A stretch of 12,642 bases of DNA from Pseudomonadota bacterium. Lineage in GTDB: Bacteria > Pseudomonadota > Alphaproteobacteria > Rhizobiales > Methylopilaceae. Under the pieces are notes generated by a model, which was not told the DNA's origin, ran no database searches, and saw only the letters and a program-made list of their open reading frames with translations. The DNA lies in assembly GCA_023430145.1 (NCBI GenBank), contig JAEZCD010000218.1, positions 1-12,642 on the forward strand. The letters are read 5' to 3'. Below, one piece after another: positions 8,401 to 12,642 of the stretch (position 1 is its first letter; every line of letters starts with the position of its first letter). The translations under genes and the position numbers were made by a program.

Positions 8401-8942
8401 GTGCCGAACAGGATGGCGAACACGGCGAGCACCAGCGCCACGAGCAAAGCGAGGTCGCCGAACACCGGCAGCTGCCCGGGCGCGCCGCCGAGCGTCGTCG
8501 CCTGCAGCACGGTCGACAGGGACAGCGACACCGCCTTCAGCTGCAGCGCGATGTAGGGCAGCGCGCCGATCACGGCGGCGACCGAGACCAGCGCCGCCAC
8601 CGCCTGGCTCTTGCCGTAGCGGGCGGCGATGAAGTCGGCGATCGAGGTGATGTTTTGGGCCTTGGCGAGGCGGACGATGCGCAGCACGAGCGGCACACCG
8701 AGGCCGATCACGAGCGCCGGGCCGATGTAGATGGTGAGGAAGTCGAAGCCGCGGCTCGAGGCGAGGCCGACCGAGCCGAAGAAGGTCCAGGACGTGCAAT
8801 AGACCGACAGGCCGAGGGCGTAGATGTAGGGCCGCGCGCGGCCGCTCATCCAGGCCGGGCGGACACGGTCGCCATAGCTCGCGACGGCGAACAGGCAGCC
8901 GAGATAGGCGATGGCGATGGCGACGACGACCGAGCCCGGCAT
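5436..8942 (-). CDS. Sodium/solute symporter-hybrid histidine kinase (CrbS/MxtR/NahK-ErcS type)
   Basis: This 1168-residue inner-membrane sensor fuses a transporter to a kinase. Residues 1 to about 480 are a sodium:solute symporter (SSS/PutP family) domain of many hydrophobic helices, starting VVVAIAIAYLGCLFAVASYGD. A linker of about 500-640 may be the STAC domain of such fusions. A PAS domain follows (about 640-760, GISVFDSELRLVCWN), then a coiled coil (about 765-805). HisKA has the phospho-acceptor H815 in ASHDILQPLNAARLY. The HATPase has N929 in NLVSNAIKYTK, plus DTGHGIP and GAGLGLSIV. A C-terminal receiver has D1096 in LADYHLD. All catalytic residues are intact. CrbS/MxtR relatives control acetate use through a LuxR-type partner, and such a regulator is encoded upstream on the same strand. 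Ligand and transport activity cannot be told from sequence. The ATG at 8942 has GAGGAG very close upstream (8945-8950). Orthology to CrbS is inferred from architecture. Confidence 0.93.
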   Translation of the reverse strand: MPGSVVVAIAIAYLGCLFAVASYGDRVRPAWMSGRARPYIYALGLSVYCTSWTFFGSVGLASSRGFDFLTIYIGPALVIGLGVPLVLRIVRLAKAQNITSIADFIAARYGKSQAVAALVSVAAVIGALPYIALQLKAVSLSLSTVLQATTLGGAPGQLPVFGDLALLVALVLAVFAILFGTRHVDATEHQEGLMLAIAMESVVKLVAFLAVGLFVTYGMFDGLGDIVAQARAVDIAAMERFFMPPDAASWTAMIVLSACCALLLPRQFHVTVVENRSEAEVRRAAWLFPLYLVLINLFVAPIAIAGLIVFNGGRVDSDMFVLALPLEAGARGFAILAFLGGLSAATAMVIVESVALAIMVSNDIAVPLLLRGREPVRADMGRLLLVTRRAAILLILVLAYIYYRAAGTAQLAHIGLLSFAAIAQFAPAFFGGLFWRGGTARGAMAGILIGLAVWAYTLLLPNFAASGVFGTDLVEHGAFGLAWLRPAALFGLELDPLAHGVLWSLSLNALAYVLVSLADVAAPIERLQADAFVGGERFGMGQSFRRWGGAVTIGTLRNTVGRYLGPERTERSFEIYAADRGLKLDLEAEADIHTLRFAEHLLASAIGAASSRLVLSLLLRDKNLSTRTALQLLDAASAAIQSNRDLLQTALDQARQGISVFDSELRLVCWNQEFCRIFDLPPRLVRVGTGFDELLRHNAERGVYGDGPIDDLVADLLERFANRLETVRVRLKPSGRTIEIRSAPMPDGGIVRTYADITETVAAQDALERANETLERRVRERTGELMRLNEELGRAKAEAEAANISKTRFLAAASHDILQPLNAARLYVTSLVERTGEGGEAGLVRNVDAALDAVEEILSALLEISQLDTGTMRPERTDFSAGELLAQLELEFTPLARAKGLELVFVPSRRVIRSDKRLLRRMLQNLVSNAIKYTKTGKVLVGCRRSRDGLRFEVWDTGHGIPASQHEAIFREFHRLERGMREARGAGLGLSIVERISRVLGHRIAIRSEEGRGSVFSLEVPYGTASVEATAPPRPAAAPAPLADLAVLCIDNEPDVLDGMRTLLSHWGCRPMTALDCEAALDLVATYGPPDAILADYHLDRGDGLAAVERIRALVGRPLPAVLLTADSGRPLRQAARALGIQVLPKPVKPAALRALLALVRTPRIAAE

Positions 8943-9004
8943 GGCTCCTCGGCGGACGGGTTGCGGAAGCCCGCTAGCACATCACATGGGACGGGTTTCG
9001 CCTA

Positions 9005-9026
9005 GCGATCGTATTCCGAGGATCGC
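9005..9026. repeat. Inverted repeat between regulator and kinase genes
   Basis: GCGATC (9005-9010) and GATCGC (9021-9026) flank a 10-base spacer in the 163-base gap between the response regulator and the kinase. It could be an operator half-site pair or an RNA hairpin; nothing else in the sequence decides this. Confidence 0.3.
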
Positions 9027-9089
9027 ATCCGTCTAGGGCCCCGGCCGTACCGCCTGTCCCGCCGCGATCGGCCACGCACCGGAGGCGAA

Positions 9090-9120
9090 GCCGCCGGCAG
9101 CCCCGCTACCCCCCGGCGGC
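9090..9120 (-). other. GC-rich hairpin spanning the response regulator stop codon
   Basis: GCCGCCGG (9090-9097) and CCGGCGGC (9113-9120) form a perfect eight-pair stem, with the regulator stop codon (9106-9108) in the loop. No T-run follows on the minus strand, so it is not a classical terminator. It may attenuate transcription or protect the mRNA end between the regulator and the kinase. Confidence 0.35.
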
Positions 9121-9816
9121 GCCCGGCCATTGCCCGGAGCCGATGCGGGCGGCGAGGATCACGGCCTGCGTGCGGCTGTCGACGTCGAGCTTGGTCAGGA
9201 TCGCCGAGACGTGCGCCTTGACCGTCGCCTCCGAGACGCCGAGCTCGTAGGCGATCTGCTTGTTCAAGAGGCCCTCGCTCAGCATCATCAGCACGCGCAC
9301 CTGCTGCGGCGTCAGCTTGGCGAGCCGGGCGGCGAGCGCCGCCTCCTCGTCGTCGGCGGCCGACAGGTCGACGTCGGCGGGCGTCCAGGTGCCGCCGCCG
9401 AGCACGGCGCGGATCGCCGCGCGCATCGAGTCGACGTCGAGCGTCTTCGGGATGAAGCCGGAGGCGCCGAAGCGCATCGCATTTCGGATCGTCGCCGGCT
9501 CGGCATGGGCGGAGACGACGACGACCGGCACCGCCGGGTATTGGGCGCGCAGATACATGAGGCTCGAGAAGCCGCGCGCGCCCGGCATGCCGAGATCGAG
9601 CAGCACGAGGTCTATGTCGGAGTCGCGCTCGAGCAGCCGGATCAGGCTCTCGATGTCGCCGACCTCGGCCATCTGCACGCGGCCCGCGTCGCCGGCCACC
9701 ACCTCGCGCAGCGCGCCGCGGAACAGCGGATGGTCGTCGGCGATGATGAGTCTGTAGCTCGGCGCAGAGTCTGGCGCGTGGCTCACGAGCGGCCTCCGGT
9801 CGTCGAGAGAACTCAT
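9106..9816 (-). CDS. NarL/LuxR-family response regulator (CrbR/ErdR-like)
   Basis: This 236-residue DNA-binding response regulator is the probable partner of the hybrid kinase downstream. The receiver domain occupies about 20-140: acidic pair D27-D28 (IADDHPLF), phospho-acceptor D74 (VLLDLGMPG), S102 and K124 (FIPKT) are all in place. The LuxR-type helix-turn-helix lies at about 168-225 (LTPQQVRVLMML, then LLNKQIAYELGVSEATVKAH). Both domains look functional. ATG at 9816 is well supported by GAGGTGAGG starting 14 bases upstream. The stop falls 163 bases before the kinase start on the same strand. Regulators paired with symporter-kinase hybrids (CrbR, ErdR) activate acetyl-CoA synthetase and related carbon genes. 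That target here is an inference, since no acs gene lies in the window. Confidence 0.93.
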   Translation of the reverse strand: MSSLDDRRPLVSHAPDSAPSYRLIIADDHPLFRGALREVVAGDAGRVQMAEVGDIESLIRLLERDSDIDLVLLDLGMPGARGFSSLMYLRAQYPAVPVVVVSAHAEPATIRNAMRFGASGFIPKTLDVDSMRAAIRAVLGGGTWTPADVDLSAADDEEAALAARLAKLTPQQVRVLMMLSEGLLNKQIAYELGVSEATVKAHVSAILTKLDVDSRTQAVILAARIGSGQWPGAAGG

Positions 9817-9930
9817 CCTGCCTCACCTCGGGTGCGGGTGGTCGCCCTTGTCGAACCGCGCCTTCGCCGTGCGCGCAGCCTCTCATGCATGCGCCCATAA
9901 GACGAAAGGCGCAAGCCGGGGGCACCAGCC

Positions 9931-10353
9931 TCAGGAGAGATACCGCGGCTGCGGCGTGATCAGGGTGAGCCGGGGATAGTAGGTCTGATACCTGCCGACG
10001 TCGCGGGTCAGGAGATCGTAGCCGGCGACGGCCGCATGCGCACCGATCAGGAAATCCGGCAGCAGCGACCCGCGCGGGCCACCGCGCCGACGATACTCGA
10101 GAAACACCTTCCCCGCGAGGAAGGCGGCCTCGTAGGGGATCTGTTCACGCTCGAAGAGCATCGCAGATAGGGCATCCTCGAGATCCTCGATGCGCGAGTA
10201 TCTGACCGAGACCTCGGCGTAGACGATCGGGTTGATGACGAGTCGGGCTCGGTTCGCCGCTCGCTCGATCGCTTCGGCGGCCCACTTCGACCATGTCGGA
10301 TCATGCGATCCGAGGTCGAGCAGTACATTGCTGTCGACCATGATCGCGGTCAT
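9931..10353 (-). CDS. vapC: VapC-type PIN-domain toxin
   Basis: The product is a predicted endoribonuclease toxin of a type II toxin-antitoxin pair; PIN toxins cleave specific RNAs using Mg2+ or Mn2+. The 140 residues carry the expected acidic site: D7 (MVDSNVLLD), E47 (VYAEVSVRY), D100 (LLPDFLIGAHA) and D118 (LLTRDVGRY). Length is typical, and no truncation is visible. Its ATG (10351-10353) directly abuts the antitoxin stop codon (10354-10356), so the two are translationally coupled. A second ATG at codon 5 is a possible start. Base composition here is lower in GC than in the flanks (34 of 60 bases at 10141-10200 against 48 of 60 at 9301-9360), consistent with acquisition by transfer. Confidence 0.92.
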   Translation of the reverse strand: MTAIMVDSNVLLDLGSHDPTWSKWAAEAIERAANRARLVINPIVYAEVSVRYSRIEDLEDALSAMLFEREQIPYEAAFLAGKVFLEYRRRGGPRGSLLPDFLIGAHAAVAGYDLLTRDVGRYQTYYPRLTLITPQPRYLS

Positions 10354-10590
10354 TCAGTCGCCCCGCGTGAGGGCCATGATCTCGTCGGTCGTCAGCGCGA
10401 CATCGCCGCCTCGCTCTCGCAGATGGGCGACGATGCGGGCACCACGGCTGTCCTTTCTCTGCACGGCGGAGCGAACGATGCGAACATGCTCGCCGTCGAA
10501 CTCGAAATCGACCTCAGTATGGGGCAGCAGGCCCGCCTTTTCCCGGATGTGGGCTGGGATCGTCACTTGGCCCTTGGATGTGATGCGCAT
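10354..10590 (-). CDS. vapB: VapB-type antitoxin with AbrB-like domain
   Basis: The product is a predicted antitoxin that neutralises the adjacent PIN toxin and represses the shared promoter. The 78 residues begin with a SpoVT-AbrB swapped-hairpin DNA-binding domain (about 1-45: MRITSKGQVTIPAHIREKAG, then EVDFEFDGEHVRIV). The charged tail ends LTTDEIMALTRGD, the usual toxin-binding part. ATG at 10590 is preferred, since AGGAG (10597-10601) sits six bases upstream; a GTG one codon earlier (10593) is also possible but lies too close. A perfect inverted repeat immediately upstream (10601-10620) is the likely autoregulatory operator. Confidence 0.92.
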   Translation of the reverse strand: MRITSKGQVTIPAHIREKAGLLPHTEVDFEFDGEHVRIVRSAVQRKDSRGARIVAHLRERGGDVALTTDEIMALTRGD

Positions 10591-10600
10591 CACAGTCTCC

Positions 10601-10620
10601 TACTCTTACCCGTAAGAGTA
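10601..10620. promoter_or_regulatory. Perfect palindromic operator of vapBC
   Basis: TACTCTTAC (10601-10609) and GTAAGAGTA (10612-10620) are exact reverse complements around a CC spacer. The palindrome starts 10 bases upstream of the preferred antitoxin ATG, touching the ribosome-binding site, and overlaps the candidate -10 box. This is where antitoxin or toxin-antitoxin complexes of AbrB-type VapBC systems bind to repress themselves. Its AT-rich character is unlike the neighbouring DNA. Confidence 0.8.
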
Positions 10621-10643
10621 AGACTGCTTAGGAAACCCTGCAA
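10615..10643 (-). promoter_or_regulatory. Candidate vapBC promoter
   Basis: On the minus strand TTGCAG (10643-10638) and TACTCT (10620-10615) are separated by exactly 17 bases. Each box matches the consensus at only three of six positions, but the -10 lies within the operator palindrome, as expected for an autorepressed promoter. Confidence 0.35.
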
Positions 10644-10757
10644 GGCCGACCCCGTAACGCATCCCGGTCTGCAACGCTCCTCCCTCGCTTGCTGCCCCGG
10701 AGGGCGCATGCGAATAGACCGCCGGCGTTCGGAATGGCGGCGGTGGAGGATTCGAGC

Positions 10758-11576
10758 ATGCAGCCGACGGCACTGATGGCCGGCAAGCGCGGACTCGTCC
10801 TCGGCATCGCCAACAATCGGTCGATCGCCTGGGGGATCGCGAAGGCCTGCGCCGCGCACGGCGCCGAGCTCGCGCTCACCTATCAGGGCGACGCCCTTCG
10901 CAAGCGCGTCGAGCCGCTCGCCGCCGAACTCGGCGCGCATGTGGTGGGCCACTGCGACGTCACCGAGCCGGCGACGATGGACGCCGTCTTCGCCGAGGTG
11001 GAGCGCCGCTGGGGCGGCCTCGACTTCGTCGTCCACGCCATCGCCTTCTCCGACAAGGGCGAGCTCGACGGCCGCTATGTCGACACGACCGCCGACAATT
11101 TCGCCAAGACGCTGCTGATCTCCTGCTACTCGTTCACGGCCATCGCCCAGCGGGCCGAGAAGCTGATGGCGCAGGGCGGCTCGCTGCTGACGCTCACCTA
11201 TTATGGCGCCGAGAAATGGATGCCGCACTACAACGTCATGGGCGTCGCCAAGGCGGCGCTGGAGGCGAGCGTGCGCTACCTCGCCGCCGACCTCGGCGAG
11301 AGGAACATTCGCGTCAACGCCGTCTCGGCCGGACCGATCAAGACCCTGGCCGCGTCGGGGATCGGCGATTTCCGCTACATCCTGAAGTGGAACGAGCTGA
11401 ACTCGCCGCTGCGCCGGACGGTCACGGTCGACGAGGTCGGCGACTCGGCGCTGTATCTGCTGTCCGATCTCGGCCGCGCCGTCACTGGCGAGATCCTGCA
11501 TGTCGATGCCGGCTACCACATCGTCGGCATGAAGCATCCGGACGCGCCGGACATCGCCGTCGCCAAGGAAGCCTGA
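10758..11576 (+). CDS. fabI: FabI, NADH-dependent enoyl-ACP reductase
   Basis: The enzyme reduces trans-2-enoyl-acyl-carrier protein, the last step of each fatty-acid elongation cycle, in the cytoplasm. The 272 residues form an SDR-type Rossmann fold. The nucleotide-binding start is GLVLGIANNRSIAWGIA. The FabI catalytic pattern is complete, with Y148 (TLTYYG), Y158 and K165 (PHYNVMGVAK), followed by the FabI block RVNAVSAGPIKTLAASGIGDF. ATG at 10758 is chosen because GGAGGA (10745-10750) precedes it by seven bases and the protein then begins at the usual FabI position; an ATG at 10689 would add 23 residues of unrelated sequence. Odd point: alanine 96 (VVHAIAF) stands where E. coli has Gly93, a position where substitutions lower triclosan sensitivity. 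A histidine phosphatase gene follows nine bases later, so the two are probably co-transcribed. Confidence 0.96.
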   Translation: MQPTALMAGKRGLVLGIANNRSIAWGIAKACAAHGAELALTYQGDALRKRVEPLAAELGAHVVGHCDVTEPATMDAVFAEVERRWGGLDFVVHAIAFSDKGELDGRYVDTTADNFAKTLLISCYSFTAIAQRAEKLMAQGGSLLTLTYYGAEKWMPHYNVMGVAKAALEASVRYLAADLGERNIRVNAVSAGPIKTLAASGIGDFRYILKWNELNSPLRRTVTVDEVGDSALYLLSDLGRAVTGEILHVDAGYHIVGMKHPDAPDIAVAKEA

Positions 11577-11585
11577 CGCGCGACC

Positions 11586-12170
11586 ATGCCGAGAAGCCTG
11601 CTCTGCCTCGTCCGGCACGGCGAGACCGACTGGAACCGCGAGGGCCGCCTGCAGGGCGTCCAGGACACGCCGCTGAACCCGCGCGGCCGCGACCAGGCGG
11701 CCGCCGCCGGGCGCCTGCTCGCCACCGTGCATCCCGAGGTCGCCGGCTTCGCCTTCGTCGCGAGCCCGCTCGTCCGCACGCGGACGACCATGGAGCTGAT
11801 GCGCGCCGCGATGGGGCTCGCGCCGACCGAGTACCGGCTCGACGACCGGCTGAAGGAGCTCACCTTCGGCCGCTGGGAGGGCATGACGCTCGCCGAGCTG
11901 AAGCGACACGACCCGGTCGGCGCTGCCGCGCGCGAGGCCGACAAATGGGGGTTCGTGCCGCCGGGCGGGGAGAGCTACGCCATGCTGAGCGACCGCATCG
12001 CCGGCTGGCTCGGCGGGATCCACGAGCCGACCGTGGCGGTCTCGCATGGCGGCGTCGCCCGCGTGCTGCTCGGGCTCCTTGGGGGCGTCGCGAAAATCGA
12101 CCTGCCGACGCTCGAGATCACGCAGGGGCGCGTGCTGGTGTTCGAGGCGGAGCGGTATCGTTGGGTGTGA
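11586..12170 (+). CDS. Histidine phosphatase family protein (phosphoglycerate mutase-like)
   Basis: The product is a 194-residue single-domain enzyme of the histidine phosphatase superfamily. The signature LVRHGETDWN gives the phosphorylated H11 with R10; the remaining pocket residues are R64 (SPLVRTRTT), E91 (LKELTFGRWEG) and H154 (AVSHGGVARVL). It probably acts as a phosphatase on a small phosphorylated metabolite; the family is often named GpmB-like, but the true substrate cannot be told. It begins nine bases after the fabI stop with no strong ribosome site of its own, suggesting translational coupling to fabI. It ends 16 bases from the convergent methyltransferase gene, with no clear terminator between. 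Confidence 0.92.
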   Translation: MPRSLLCLVRHGETDWNREGRLQGVQDTPLNPRGRDQAAAAGRLLATVHPEVAGFAFVASPLVRTRTTMELMRAAMGLAPTEYRLDDRLKELTFGRWEGMTLAELKRHDPVGAAAREADKWGFVPPGGESYAMLSDRIAGWLGGIHEPTVAVSHGGVARVLLGLLGGVAKIDLPTLEITQGRVLVFEAERYRWV

Positions 12171-12186
12171 GGGGGCTCAGACTGCC

Positions 12187-12642
12187 TCACCGCTCCAACA
12201 CCGCCACCGCCTCGACATGCGCCGAGTGGCGGAACTGGTCGACCGGCGTCACCGAGCCGAACCGGTAGCCGCCGTCGAGCAGAATGCGCAGATCCCGCGC
12301 CAGGGTCGCCGGATTGCAGGAGACGGCGACGATCCTTTTCACGCGGGACTCTGCCAGCTGCTGCGCCTGCGCCTCGGCGCCGGCGCGCGGCGGATCGAAC
12401 ACGACGGCATCGAACTTCTCGAGCTCTTTCGGCATCAGCGGGCGGCGGAACAGGTCGCGGCGCTCGACCGTCACCTTCTTCAGCCCCGTCGCGTGCCGGG
12501 CCGCGCGGTCGAGCGCGGCGAGCGCCTCGGCATCCGCCTCGACCGCGGTGACGGCGGCGCGCTCGGCGAGCCGCAGCGCGAACGTGCCGGAGCCGGCGAA
12601 GAGGTCGGCGATCCGTTTCGCAGCGCCGACGCCGCCCTGAAC
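12187..12642 (-). CDS. TrmA/RlmD-family RNA (uracil-5-)-methyltransferase, C-terminal part
   Basis: The frame is open to the right edge, so the N-terminus lies outside the window; 151 residues are seen. This is the SAM-dependent catalytic domain that methylates C5 of a uridine in 23S rRNA or tRNA. Motif I IADLFAGSGTF (visible residues 11-21) binds SAM, FDPPRAG (82-88) is motif IV, C109 in VSCNPATLARD is the nucleophile, and the final HVEAV holds the general base E144. An internal GTG at 12474 is a valine codon within the domain, not the start. The missing part should include a TRAM domain and possibly a 4Fe-4S cysteine cluster, which would separate RlmD from RlmC or TrmA types. It is convergent with the histidine phosphatase gene. 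Confidence 0.93.
   Translation of the reverse strand, partial: VQGGVGAAKRIADLFAGSGTFALRLAERAAVTAVEADAEALAALDRAARHATGLKKVTVERRDLFRRPLMPKELEKFDAVVFDPPRAGAEAQAQQLAESRVKRIVAVSCNPATLARDLRILLDGGYRFGSVTPVDQFRHSAHVEAVAVLER

Noticed and set aside
2980..8799. Very long minus-strand open frame (1939 codons) overlapping the kinase and c-di-GMP genes
   Set aside because: It is Arg/Pro/Ala-rich without any domain, and lies in another frame of two genes with clear domain motifs; a product of GC-rich codon use.
7446..9005. Plus-strand open frame (519 codons) antisense to the symporter domain
   Set aside because: The His/Glu/Arg/Asp-rich sequence is the complement of hydrophobic codons; no domain is present.
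10689..10757. Upstream ATG for fabI adding 23 residues
   Set aside because: The extension is not FabI-like, and the ATG at 10758 has a good Shine-Dalgarno and the normal N-terminus.
10590..12047. Minus-strand open frame antisense to fabI and the phosphatase
   Set aside because: Both plus-strand genes have intact catalytic motifs; the antisense frame has none.

Overview
The window is a GC-rich stretch of a bacterial chromosome. The gene content points to an alphaproteobacterium, probably of the Rhizobiales (Hyphomicrobiales), though the exact genus cannot be read from it. The reasons are FabI of the alphaproteobacterial type followed directly by a histidine phosphatase, a cobalamin-riboswitch-controlled metE, a solute-symporter/histidine-kinase hybrid paired with a LuxR-type regulator, and strong G/C bias at third codon positions. 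That bias also creates very long shadow reading frames.

Layout. Bases 1-60 are near-pure C/G homopolymer. Bases about 221-450 hold structured, repeat-like noncoding sequence. An AT-rich dyad (453-468) and a candidate promoter (475-503) lead into a complete cobalamin riboswitch (510-690) and metE (804-3086, plus strand). Convergent with metE is a minus-strand signalling block. In transcription order it holds a NarL/LuxR-type response regulator (9816-9106), a 1168-residue SSS-PAS-HisKA-HATPase-REC hybrid kinase (8942-5436) of the CrbS/MxtR kind, and a PAS-PAS-GGDEF-EAL protein (5294-3141). A vapBC toxin-antitoxin pair (10590-9931, minus), of visibly lower GC than its surroundings, has a perfect 9-bp inverted repeat at its promoter. 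Divergent from it on the plus strand come fabI (10758-11576) and a histidine phosphatase (11586-12170). The right edge holds the C-terminal part of a TrmA/RlmD-type RNA uracil-C5 methyltransferase (minus strand, continuing beyond the window).

How the genes work together. MetE makes methionine without B12; the riboswitch should shut it down when adenosylcobalamin is plentiful, and the upstream dyad suggests a second, protein-based control. The kinase and regulator form a probable two-component system sensing a transported small carboxylate or the transport itself (acetate utilisation in the named relatives). The co-directional c-di-GMP enzyme downstream suggests, but does not prove, a link from carbon status to lifestyle switching. 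FabI serves fatty-acid elongation. The vapBC cassette looks like an acquired insertion between housekeeping or regulatory genes. No CRISPR array, insertion sequence, tRNA or rRNA was seen.
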